This document shows, piece after piece, positions 10,337 through 20,315 of a DNA stretch of 64,000 nucleotides. Source of the stretch: Erwinia_E haradaeae_C. GTDB taxonomy: Bacteria; Pseudomonadota; Gammaproteobacteria; Enterobacterales; Enterobacteriaceae. The DNA is taken from the NCBI RefSeq assembly GCF_900698995.1, contig NZ_LR217735.1, forward strand, positions 558,001 to 622,000, in the 5' to 3' direction. A program made the translations under genes and the position numbers. Position 1 is the first letter of the stretch. Each line of letters opens with the position of its first letter. The notes under the pieces were generated by a model, which was not told the origin of the DNA, searched no databases, and saw nothing but the letters and a program-made list of their open reading frames with translations.

Positions 10337-11278
10337 ATGCGAACCATACCTTATTGGTACTTTAATCGCACCCAATGGGCGGGATTACCTGATGCAGCGC
10401 CAGGAACCCTGAAAAAGAGCGAACTCATCCGTTTAAAAAGGGTAAACGCAGATCTTTCAATGCAAGAGGTTGTAGAGATTTATTTACCACTTGCTCGGTT
10501 AATACATTGCTATATAACTTCTAACTTAAAACGTGAAATGGTACTCAAGAAATGCTTTGGAGCGAATAGTAAAAAAATTCCCTATATTATTAGTATCGCT
10601 GGTGGCGTTTCAGTAGGTAAGAGTACTACAGCTCGTATATTGCAGGTACTGTTAAGTCGTTGGCCGGTGTATCAGTATGTTGAATTAATCGCAACTGATG
10701 GTTTTTTATACCCAAATTCTATTTTAACGGAACGCGGGTTAATAAAAGAAAAAGGTTTTCCCTCATCTTATGATATAAGTCGTTTAGTAAAATTTGTTTC
10801 AGATCTAAAATCAGGTGTTTCACAGGTTCAAGCGCCGGTGTATTCTCATTTGATATATGACATTGTCCCATCTTATCATAAAACTATCCGATACCCGGAT
10901 ATTCTTATATTAGAAGGTTTAAATGTTTTGCAACGTGATACAAATTATTCTGACAATTATCATGAGATTTTTATATCAGATTTTGTAGATTTTTCAATTT
11001 ATATTGATGCGCCGAATGAACTACTAAAAAATTGGTACACTAATCGTTTTCTCAAGTTTTGTCGAAATTCCTATATTAATCCATCCTCCTTTTTCCATGA
11101 TTATACAAAATTATCCTCTCGGGAAGTTATGTTAATCGCTAATAACACATGGAATGAGATTAACTATAGAAACTTAAGAGAAAATATTTTACCGACGCGA
11201 AAATATGCTAATTTAATTATGACAAAAACTTACAATCATGCCATTTCTTTAGTAAGATTAAAAAAAGAACAAAACTAA
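10337..11278 (+). CDS. coaA: Pantothenate kinase (type I)
   Basis: ATP-dependent phosphorylation of pantothenate, the committed step of coenzyme A synthesis. 313 aa; E. coli CoaA has 316. The Walker A motif GGVSVGKST is near residue 95, followed by the family motifs LIATDGFLYPN, KGFPSSYD and LEGLNVLQ. The start MRTIPYWYFNRTQWAGL aligns with E. coli after its first few residues. In E. coli coaA is followed by four tRNA genes; none is recognisable here. Confidence 0.97.
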   Translation: MRTIPYWYFNRTQWAGLPDAAPGTLKKSELIRLKRVNADLSMQEVVEIYLPLARLIHCYITSNLKREMVLKKCFGANSKKIPYIISIAGGVSVGKSTTARILQVLLSRWPVYQYVELIATDGFLYPNSILTERGLIKEKGFPSSYDISRLVKFVSDLKSGVSQVQAPVYSHLIYDIVPSYHKTIRYPDILILEGLNVLQRDTNYSDNYHEIFISDFVDFSIYIDAPNELLKNWYTNRFLKFCRNSYINPSSFFHDYTKLSSREVMLIANNTWNEINYRNLRENILPTRKYANLIMTKTYNHAISLVRLKKEQN

Positions 11279-12164
11279 GAAAATTAGGTTATATATCTGT
11301 TAATATCTTTTAAGAGGGTTAATGTTAAAAATCGATTTTTAATATCATATGTAAAATACGTTATGTGAATTAGGATAGAATAACGTAAAATAATTTAAGA
11401 ATATAAACTAGTAATAAAATATATTCGTGTTTTATTACACGCAAAAATTTCTACCTAAGCTCAGTCTGACTAATTAAATATATTATACTATATGGTTAAT
11501 TATAAGTTAATTTAGTCTAAATTATAATCATCAAGGTTAATAGTTAATATATAACCTTGTTTTTATATAACATACATCAAGATTAGTATTTGATTATTTA
11601 TATAATGTATTTGGTTCTTTGTATGGTGACAGTTAACTAGAATTAAATTAACTACTCAATGTAAAGCGTGTCACTGAACATTTTAAGAATTTATCTAGTT
11701 ATGTTGATTAGCGCTGAAAATGATGTGAATTATATGTGATCTTAAAAATTAAACTAATTTTGCAAGAAGAAAATTTCTGGGTGACTAGAATTTTAAAACT
11801 AGAATATAATAATATTATTAATATAGATAATTAAATAAAATTCAGTCCATAAGATTAAAAATCTTTTCATACTATACATGTCCCCTCTAACTCATAGATG
11901 TTAGTAAACAAGTTATCTAAAATAACAACATAAATAATCATTTCATAATGCTATAGATTTTTTTGTAAAGATATAATCTTTTTATGATTTATAATATAAG
12001 CATTATTTGTCCAGCACCAGATATTGATAATAAGTTAATAATAATTCACTAAAGATTTTATCTGTTTATTAAAAGCTATTAATGTATATAACATCTAATG
12101 CAACTTCTGAAAAATAGTTTCAGAAAAAGAAATATTTATCTATTACTATTATTTGAGGTGCATG
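11279..12164. other. Gene-free spacer, coaA to rlmK
   Basis: About 885 bp. It holds an 18 nt perfect palindrome TTAAAAATCGATTTTTAA (11325-11342), 47 bp after the coaA stop. The missing RlmL half of the next gene would have occupied this region, but no similarity to it could be recognised by eye. Confidence 0.55.
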
Positions 12165-13289
12165 ATGGAGATCTATAATGGACTTTATAACATGTCTTTA
12201 CTAGATTCTATAACACAGGAATTTTCATATTACAAACAACAGATAAATAATGAGTTTAAAGATATTCATGGAATACAGGCGTATATTCGAACATATAACA
12301 AAATAATAGATCAAAAAACAGACATATATGCAAATCAATATATTGTCGATTACGCTAATCGCCTAAGAAAAAATATTAAAAAGTTAGATAAATGGGCCAG
12401 AATTCAGGGTATTGAATGTTATCGAATCTATGATCGAGACTTACCAGATTGCAAGGTTTCTGTAGATCGTTATGGTGCTTGGATCGTTATTCATGAGTAC
12501 GTACCACCGATAACTATTAACACATTGAAAACGTTCCAACATTTTCTAAATATTATTTATACTACCTTGGAGGTGCTCCAACAACCAGTAAATAGAGTAG
12601 TATTAAAAACTCGACTTAAACAAAAAGGAAAGGATCAGCAGTATCAGAAAATAGATCAGAATGGCAATTATCTTTTAGTGACTGAATTTTATGCAAAGTT
12701 ACTGGTTAATTTAACTGATTATATTGATACTGGACTTTTTCTAGATCATCGCATTACACGAAAAATGATAGGGAAGATCAGTAGGGGAAAAGACTTTTTA
12801 AATTTATTTGCCTATACTGGTAGCGCTAGTGTATATGCTGGCTTAGGAGGGGCTTTAAGCACTACAAGTATTGATATGTCTCACACATATCTTTCATGGG
12901 CAAAACGAAACATGTGCCTCAATGGCCTCTCTGGAAATAAACATTACTTTCTTAGAGCCAACTGCTTTCACTGGCTTCGCAATGCTAAGGAAAAATTTGA
13001 TATAATTTTTGTTAATCCTCCAACTTTCTCTAATTCAAAAAAGATGAGAAGAAGTTTTGATGTGCAACGCGATTACTTAGAATTACTTTGGCACTTAAAA
13101 CGCTTATTACGCATGCATGGAAAAATATTATTTTCTAATAATAAACATAGTTTTAAAATGAACTTATCTAGCTTGGGATCCATAGGGATGACAGCTACTG
13201 AGATCACTGATAAAACCCAACCTAAAGATTTCACTCATGCGCACTCTATAATAAAATGCTGGATTATAACGCATTCTTGTAAGGATTAA
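12165..13289 (+). CDS. rlmL: 23S rRNA m7G2069 methyltransferase, RlmK half of RlmKL only
   Basis: About 374 aa, matching only the C-terminal half of the 702 aa E. coli RlmL (RlmKL) fusion. That half methylates G2069 of 23S rRNA to m7G. Conserved segments are NRLRKNIKKL, WARIQGIECYRIYD, VTEFYAKLLVNLTDYIDTG, the SAM-binding LNLFAYTGSASVYAGLGGA, the catalytic-loop NPPTFSNSK, and FSNNKHSFKM. The N-terminal THUMP and RlmL (m2G2445) methyltransferase domains are gone. GAGG at 12155-12158 gives 6 nt spacing to ATG 12165 (3 nt to ATG 12162), so translation is set up for the short form and this is not merely a broken gene. A TTG further upstream overlaps the ribosome site and is unlikely. Confidence 0.9.
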   Translation: MEIYNGLYNMSLLDSITQEFSYYKQQINNEFKDIHGIQAYIRTYNKIIDQKTDIYANQYIVDYANRLRKNIKKLDKWARIQGIECYRIYDRDLPDCKVSVDRYGAWIVIHEYVPPITINTLKTFQHFLNIIYTTLEVLQQPVNRVVLKTRLKQKGKDQQYQKIDQNGNYLLVTEFYAKLLVNLTDYIDTGLFLDHRITRKMIGKISRGKDFLNLFAYTGSASVYAGLGGALSTTSIDMSHTYLSWAKRNMCLNGLSGNKHYFLRANCFHWLRNAKEKFDIIFVNPPTFSNSKKMRRSFDVQRDYLELLWHLKRLLRMHGKILFSNNKHSFKMNLSSLGSIGMTATEITDKTQPKDFTHAHSIIKCWIITHSCKD

Positions 13290-13994
13290 AAAATTTATAA
13301 TTAGTGACATTGATTACTGACAGATAACTCTATAGTTAGGTATGATAAATAATCATTAATGATACTAGTTTTTAAGGTAATCGTTAACATTAAAGAGAAG
13401 CAATAATAAGATCATTTTTTAATTATATTATCATTTTTATATGCTATAAAATATAATTTTTAGAGATATTTTATAGCAGATAAGTCAAAAATCTGATAAG
13501 CCACATATAAATGTATAATATTATTAATAAGTATTTTGATACAAAAATTATGTTTTTAAAAAAAAATTATTTGATAATCTTTGATTAAAATAAATTAGAC
13601 ACTATAGTTTTTAGTAAAATATATGTATTGCTAACCTGCGTCAAAGATGATCAGTTTTATTAGTATCCAGATAATTGCAAATTATAAAAATAACTAAAAG
13701 CTATATTTTTACACTAATTGACTATTACTAGAATATATAAAATTAAATTTTTAACAAGGTTAAATAAAATTTATATTTTTATATTTTATTTATTTGTCTA
13801 GTATTTTTTATCTATAATAATTTGTAAATATTTAGTAACGCAATTCTACTCATTAAACAGTATATCTATAGCCGATTTACTGTTTAATGAGTAGAATTCT
13901 CAATAATAAAATTTATATTTAGTTAGTGGGCATATATAGTAAAATCGTGTTAACAATAAATTTTAGATTTTTTTAAAAATATTAATGGCATAAT
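13290..13994. other. Gene-free spacer between convergent rlmK and lnt
   Basis: About 700 bp, very AT-rich, with no gene. Its one marked feature is the long perfect hairpin at 13842-13898. Confidence 0.6.
13842..13898. terminator. Perfect 21 bp stem-loop between convergent genes
   Basis: The arms 13842-13862 and 13878-13898 are exact reverse complements over 21 bp, with a 15 nt loop. It lies downstream of rlmK (+) and of lnt (-), the position of a bidirectional terminator. Neither side has a proper T-run, so factor-independent termination is not assured. Transcript-end protection or an unrelated role is possible. Confidence 0.5.
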
Positions 13995-15524
13995 TTAAAT
14001 ATGTAAAAAAATACACAATAACCAAATAAGAGAAAATAATAATGTTAAACCCCATATTAAAAATTGCCCAAATCGTACATAAGGCGTTAATCCAGATGTT
14101 GGTGTTACCTGTGCCGTTAAAACCTTGGATTGAAATTGTGGAATTATATGAGAAATTTGACCGTTAGCATTAATAATAGCTGTTATACCATTATTTGTGG
14201 CATACAATAGAGGCCTTCCTAGTTCTAGTGCGCGCATTTGTGCCATTTGTAGGTGTTGCCACGGGCAAGTCGAACTTCCAAACCACGCATCATTTGATAT
14301 AGTTAGTAAAAAATCAGTATTTGTATGCATATTATCGCGCATTTTTTGTCCTAATATTACTTCATAGCATAAAGCTGGGGTAATATTATAACCTGCCACT
14401 TGTAACTGAGGCTGAATGTATTTTCCCTGACTAAATTCAGATGGCAACAAATTAAAAAATGGTATAAAAAATCGTGCAATAGTTTTTAAGGGAAGATACT
14501 CACCAAAAGGTACTAAATGGTTTTTTTGATAACGATTTTCACTACAGTAACGATAAGGAATATCACCACCTACTACAATAATTGTATTATAAGTAGCATA
14601 GTTGTTCTTCTCAAAACGAGAATCTATAATTCCCGTGACTAAAGTAGTTCCAGATATTCGTAGATTTTTGTCACTAGATTGCAGAAAAACTTGCTGATTA
14701 GATTCAAAATCAGGTAGAGCAGATTCAGGCCATATGATAATTGATACTTTGCCAACATAAGGCTTACTGAGTCGTATATAGGTTGAGAGAATTTTTTTAA
14801 TCTGATCAGGAGACCATATTATTGATGGAGAGATATTTCCTTGAACTAAAGCAACATTTACCGTACGCTCCTGTATCGGCAAATACCAGGTTATTTTGCT
14901 TAATACCACACCAATTGCAAAAATTATCGTGATGAAGACTATAACAATAAATCGATTTTTAAATAGCGCATATACAACTAATCCAGAAATCATCATTACG
15001 AAAAAAGTTATTGATTCTACTCCCATTAATGGAGCCAGACCTTTGAGTGGGCCATTGATCTGACTATAACCAAATTGTAACCATGGAAAGCCAGTTAACA
15101 CCCAACTACGAAAAAATTCAGTAATTTGCCAAATTATTGGGGCTACTATTGTTAGCCGAAGAAATAAATTTGTAGTACATAGCTTATCTAGTAGTATAAT
15201 AAACAAAAGAGGGTATAAAGCTAAATAAGAAGATAGTAAAAATAAAATAGAGACACTAAGTATACAAGGAATTCCGTAAAAAGTGTTAATGCTGATATAA
15301 ACCCAATATAGTCCGCTACCAAAAAAACCTAAGCCCCATATAAATGAAATTGCGCTAGCTTGGCGAATAGTTTGATGCAAGGTTAAGCTTTGTAACCCAC
15401 ATAATGATGCAATTGCAGCCTGCCAAAAATTGTACGGAGAGAAACTGAGCGTACCAAGAGCACCGGTGAAAAATGCTGCAAATAAACGTAAATACTGATT
15501 ATAAGAGTTGCTTAAGAGTTCCAT
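13995..15524 (-). CDS. lnt: Apolipoprotein N-acyltransferase
   Basis: Inner-membrane enzyme that adds the third acyl chain to the N-terminal cysteine of lipoproteins. 509 aa; E. coli Lnt has 512. Several N-terminal membrane segments (about residues 10-210) precede the periplasmic nitrilase domain, and a last membrane helix lies at about 485-505. The catalytic triad is visible: Glu in WPESALPD, Lys in the stretch before HLVPFGEYLPL, and Cys in ALCYEVILG. In E. coli the order is ybeZ-ybeY-corC-lnt. Here ybeY lies upstream on the same strand and corC is missing. Confidence 0.96.
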   Translation of the reverse strand: MELLSNSYNQYLRLFAAFFTGALGTLSFSPYNFWQAAIASLCGLQSLTLHQTIRQASAISFIWGLGFFGSGLYWVYISINTFYGIPCILSVSILFLLSSYLALYPLLFIILLDKLCTTNLFLRLTIVAPIIWQITEFFRSWVLTGFPWLQFGYSQINGPLKGLAPLMGVESITFFVMMISGLVVYALFKNRFIVIVFITIIFAIGVVLSKITWYLPIQERTVNVALVQGNISPSIIWSPDQIKKILSTYIRLSKPYVGKVSIIIWPESALPDFESNQQVFLQSSDKNLRISGTTLVTGIIDSRFEKNNYATYNTIIVVGGDIPYRYCSENRYQKNHLVPFGEYLPLKTIARFFIPFFNLLPSEFSQGKYIQPQLQVAGYNITPALCYEVILGQKMRDNMHTNTDFLLTISNDAWFGSSTCPWQHLQMAQMRALELGRPLLYATNNGITAIINANGQISHIIPQFQSKVLTAQVTPTSGLTPYVRFGQFLIWGLTLLFSLIWLLCIFLHI

Positions 15525-16603
15525 GTGACAAATATATTATGTTGGATTATGATGATATTTATCTAGTTAATATATTTAGTTAATTGATTTACTATTATCT
15601 TTTTAATGTCATTACGATTTTGAATAGTTTTAGATGTATACACAAATGTTTTTAACATTAATTTTTTATTAAATAGAATATTTGAAATAAAACTAATACA
15701 ATGACTAATAAAAGATTATGTTAAATATATATAAAATATTAATGATTGATAAAAATTATCATATAATTTTTAATTTTTTTAAAACATTTAGATATCGCAT
15801 AAGTGTCTCATATTAAATATATTAATTTATATAAATAAAGAACTGTTTTTATATGATCAGTTTTCATTATTATTTATATGTAATTATATTATAATATACT
15901 GTAGATATACTTTATATTTTTAAAATTTAAAAAATTAAAAATAATAAATATTATAAAATTTAATAAAATATTTTAGATTTTATTGTTTTGTATTAATATT
16001 AAAATTTATCATTAAACTAAATAGAAATAATAGAATGCTTTTATTATCTAATATTTATCAGTTAGATACATATTAAGTATATGTATTATATATTTTATGA
16101 GAAATCTGTAATAACTTTGAAATATATATAATAATATTATTAATATTTTTTTTTAAAACACTAGACATTTTATTTTAAATCAATCATTGATTTTATAAAT
16201 TATTAAAAATTTATATAATAATATGTATTATAGTATTATACATACTTCTGATTTTTTTAGAAGTAAGAAATCAATAATCAATATATATATTTAATTTACA
16301 ACACTTGAGATGTTATCATATCTAATGATTAGAGTTATAACTCATTAAATCACTTATTACGTATAATATGCTATAAGATAAAACAGTAGTAAGTAATTAC
16401 CAATTGATGATCTGCCTATTGTTTATTGATATAATATTAAAAATAATATACATCTAAATAATTTTTAGCACTATTAACTGAGTGAATGGTGATAGAAGTT
16501 TTTACGATAAAGAATAATTAACTGATTAAAATAGAATTACAAATCAGATCAGTAGAATACTAATCAAAATTTTTATTTTTTATTACTATTCGAACAAATA
16601 AAT
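15525..16603. other. Gene-free spacer where corC is expected
   Basis: 1,079 bp of extremely AT-rich sequence between ybeY and lnt. In E. coli the gene here is corC (ybeX, 292 aa). No open frame or protein similarity remains. A 7 bp hairpin TACTTCT/AGAAGTA lies at 16243-16265. Confidence 0.55.
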
Positions 16604-17071
16604 TTATTCTATATTTGCTATATAAGGGTCTGAATAACCAAGTAATATTATAATTTTAGTTTCTAATTTTTCCATTTCTTCTGCGGTAGACTGAGAAGAG
16701 TGATCATAACCTAATAAATGCAGACTGCCATGAATAGTCATATGTGCCCAATGTGCTTCAAGTGATTTATTCTGAGAAATTGCTTCTAACTCGACAATTT
16801 GACGACAAATCACTAAATCACCTAATAAAGGTATTTTTATATAAGAAGGCGCTATAAAGGGAAAAGAGAGAATATTAGTTGGTTGATTTTTTTTACAAAA
16901 CATCCAATTTAATTCACGGCTTTCATTTTCATCGACTAAGCGAATAGTAATTTCTTTTTTTTGTTTGCCCTTTGGTAAAGCTGCCGATATCCATTTTAAA
17001 AAATTAGATTTTTTCGGTAAACCATGTGGAATGCTACAGGCAATCTGAAGATCTAAAATTATAACACTCAT
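16604..17071 (-). CDS. ybeY: Endoribonuclease YbeY, 16S rRNA 3'-end maturation
   Basis: Metal-dependent single-strand RNase needed for 16S rRNA 3'-end processing and ribosome quality control. 155 aa, as in E. coli. The zinc motif HGSLHLLGYDH carries the three conserved histidines near residues 114-124. The N-terminus MSVIILDLQIAC matches the family start. ATG at 17071 is preceded by GGAG with 5 nt spacing, and the TTG one codon earlier is not needed. The neighbours ybeZ and corC have been lost. Confidence 0.96.
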   Translation of the reverse strand: MSVIILDLQIACSIPHGLPKKSNFLKWISAALPKGKQKKEITIRLVDENESRELNWMFCKKNQPTNILSFPFIAPSYIKIPLLGDLVICRQIVELEAISQNKSLEAHWAHMTIHGSLHLLGYDHSSQSTAEEMEKLETKIIILLGYSDPYIANIE

Positions 17072-17511
17072 CAACTCTCCGGAACAATATGGATATGTTT
17101 AAATAAATTTCAAGTTATTATCTATTAAGAAACTTTTCCTAAAATAATCGTATAGGCATAATACTAAAGGTTCTTTTATGTTATCCATGTCTTACATTTA
17201 TATAATATAATAATTAGATTATGCTTGGATGTAAAAATTTATTATGGATTAGCCTTGGTTAAGGCCATTTATTAGGAATTTTGCAATTATTATTAATAAT
17301 ATAAATATTATACAATGATTAAATATAATAAATAAAAATAAGATTAATTTTTATTTATATTTAACTGATTCAATAGTATTGAATCAATATTTGTAATCAC
17401 TGATACCTAGTGCAGCACTGTTATTTACATTAAATGTAATAGTTACAATAAATATAAAAATTAAAAGATTTTTACTAGTTCTTATTATTTTCTATAATCG
17501 AGTTATTAAAT

Positions 17512-17545
17512 ATACTAAGTATATATAAATATATATACTTAGTAT
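17512..17545. repeat. Perfect 15 bp inverted repeat, 4 nt loop
   Basis: ATACTAAGTATATAT at 17512-17526 and its exact reverse complement at 17531-17545. It stands alone in gene-free DNA with no T-run. Confidence 0.6.
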
Positions 17546-17976
17546 TAAGAAGATATAGTTATAAAAATATACTCTGTATAACAACGTGCAGTTTTGTAAA
17601 AATTCTATTAATTGCATAATTAGTAACATATTTTTATCATCAAAATATGTTATAAAACTTATGATTATCAATCATGATAATTATTTAAGGTAGTCACTAT
17701 ATTTTAACTACACATTAATTGCTTTTAATGTATCTTATGCTGCAATAATTAATGTTCTTTGTTATTATTAATTAAAGTATATTAAAACCTTTTATACATA
17801 TTAGTTTATATTTGAAATATTATATTAGTTGAAAGATTTTATTAATATAATTTTGTATCTGATAAAATAATATTAGAAATCTATCATTTCTGTATGTTCT
17901 AAGTTTATACAATAGATATAATTATATTAATGCATTTATATCTAAGTAAGTATTTAATGTACGATATGATTTTAAT

Positions 17977-18002
17977 GAAAAATTAAAATTAAAATTAAAA
18001 AA
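17977..18002. repeat. AAAATT tandem repeat (about 4 units)
   Basis: Consecutive AAAATT hexamers in gene-free DNA; simple sequence of slippage type. Confidence 0.6.
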
Positions 18003-18741
18003 TTTAATAAGTCTATGATCTAATTTTTTACAAAAGTTTATGTTATGTGTTTCTAATAATTTTTTATTTTTTTATTGCTATAATTTACCTATTATCACAT
18101 AATGACAAAATATGTAATGAGGTTATAAATAGCCACAGTATTAATTATAAGTTTCTTACATTAATAATCAGCATTAATTAAATGAATTTAAATTTTTTAA
18201 TGCGTTTTTATATTACTTGCATAATTTCTTGTCATTGAAAGATTATGTAATTCATGTAGTGAATGCGATTTTCACATAATTTATGAAATATAAACAATAA
18301 AAGAATATTGAATTTTTTAGATTCTACCATCAATGTGATATATAAATATAATTTTTATTATTTAACTATCAATCTATATAGATTAAAAAATCTAGTCCAA
18401 TGCTAAGAATTAGATTGCTGGATCTCTCTAAAATTAATAAATAAAGAATTTAGGAAATAAACATTCAATTTATACACTCTGTATAATAAAAACTATAGTA
18501 TATCGAAGATTATCATCTCAATAGTAAACCTGTAATAGTTGATAACTGAATGTTTTAACAAAAGTAGATAGTATTAAAGATTAATATAAAACAATCTACG
18601 AGTTATAATTGTTTCTTTTTTTAAAATAATATCTACTCTTAATTCATGTAATTATAGATAATTCAAGTATATCATGCAGACTTGCACAATGAATATACTG
18701 AAAACTTTACATAAAAATTAATATTTAAATATTTTTTAGAT

Positions 18742-19293
18742 TTAGAGCAAGTTTTTATTGTAAAATTTTTGAAAATTTAAAAATTGATTAGCAAAATAAC
18801 GGACCTGTTTCCAATCAGTATATTCAATAAATGGTTTTTTGCTATCAGTATCACCTTTCGTGATATACATGATCAGTTTGATCATAAAACGGTTCAAGAG
18901 GCTATAATCAGGATAACGTAATGCGCCAGAAAATACCGCACAACAATTAGGTTTCCACAGCGATTGCAATAAGAATTTGCGAGTATATGGATTTGTTTCT
19001 GGTGTGCGTTTTTCTGGCTTACGCGCAACAAGATTTACAGAAAAAAAACCGCTAATAACCTGATTTAATATATTTGCATTTTTTTTTATAAATTGTTCGA
19101 ATGGTGGGTGAAAATGACCGTAGTAAACCGAGGCGCCAATGAGAATACGATCATACTGCAAGCAATTAATGTCACCAGCGCTTTCTATATTTTTAATACA
19201 ACACTCCACTTTTTTTTGTAAAATGCCAGCAATATAATATGAAATTTTTCTCGTTTGACCATAACGACTAGAAAATAAGATAAGAGTTTTCAT
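18742..19293 (-). CDS. hemG: Protoporphyrinogen IX dehydrogenase (menaquinone/ubiquinone-linked)
   Basis: Flavodoxin-like enzyme oxidising protoporphyrinogen IX to protoporphyrin IX for heme synthesis. 183 aa; E. coli HemG has 181. The FMN-binding start LILFSSRYGQTRKI and the family-specific segment SVNLVARKPEKRTPETNPY (the long-chain insert that separates HemG from plain flavodoxins) are both clear, as is DRFMIKLIMYITKG (here NRFMIKL). Monocistronic, with no clear ribosome site. Its presence implies that heme, and so cytochrome-based respiration, is still made. Confidence 0.95.
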   Translation of the reverse strand: MKTLILFSSRYGQTRKISYYIAGILQKKVECCIKNIESAGDINCLQYDRILIGASVYYGHFHPPFEQFIKKNANILNQVISGFFSVNLVARKPEKRTPETNPYTRKFLLQSLWKPNCCAVFSGALRYPDYSLLNRFMIKLIMYITKGDTDSKKPFIEYTDWKQVRYFANQFLNFQKFYNKNLL

Positions 19294-20315
19294 TTTATTT
19301 TAATGGGACTGTTTCTGGATATTAACAAAATTGCTTAAATTTTATTTTATGAATATAATAAATTTAAATTAAGATCCGCTGCTTTAATTATATAAAAATT
19401 TTTTAAAATTTCATGGCATAAAAGGCATCATAGTAAGTGACTAGTCTCTTAAATTGGTTTTTTCGATGGAAGCATTGCTGTTAAATTAAAAATAAATGGC
19501 ATGTTTAAGAGCCAAATGAGAAATTATTTTTTGTACCGCACCACAATTAATTGCGCATTGCGTTACTTATAGTAAATAATTATGTATTATGATTACATGT
19601 AATAATGTTTTTGATTAATATTGAAATTACTTTTTTATTCATTATGTTATACTACATAAGTTATTTTAAAATAATAAATAGCGATTGATAATCATAATCC
19701 TTCAATTTGTATTGCTTTATTTTTAAAAAGTAATAATGATTTTTAACGTTATTTGATCTTATTTAATATCTTTCATGAAGTATCTATCAATGGTTAGACA
19801 ATATATTTTATTCTAAAATTCTTTGTGATAACTCTTTCAGAGTTATAAATTATTTCATAGTGCATAAATTATGTCGTATCATTACAAATGCAAAGTGATA
19901 TAGAATATAAAGTGATATAATGAAACATATATATTCTATCATATTTTTAGAACATCTGTAATAAAATTAATAGTTAATGTTTATCCATATAATATGATTC
20001 AACCAATCTCATGTCATGAGGCGTGAGATATTTTGTGATTTTTACAAATAATGCCAGTGAATATTTGGTATTATAGTGCTCATCGGATGATCTAGATAGC
20101 ATTTTTATAGAAAATTTATAAAAAAATTTAAAGCATGGTCCTTGTATAGATATAGTTTGAACTTAATGATCCTTAATATCATACTAATTTTATTAATAAT
20201 TAAAGATACCAAGCAATCTTAATATTATAATACTTGCGTTATGTTATCTCAAAAAAGTAAGATAGTAACAAGGAAGACCAGATAAAATGATTTATATTTC
20301 GCAACAGGGAGAACT
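19294..20315. other. Gene-free spacer between divergent hemG and fruB
   Basis: About 1 kb. It holds the hemG and fruB promoters. No Cra (FruR) operator of the usual form was recognised ahead of fruB. A short imperfect palindrome (ATCTCA...TGAGAT, 20006-20029) is present. No gene is seen. Confidence 0.55.

Larger units (their letters stand above)
17072..18741. other. Gene-free spacer upstream of ybeY
   Basis: About 1.67 kb, enough for the expected ybeZ, but no gene remains. It contains a perfect 15 bp A/T-rich hairpin (17512-17545) and four tandem AAAATT units (about 17977-18002). Confidence 0.6.
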
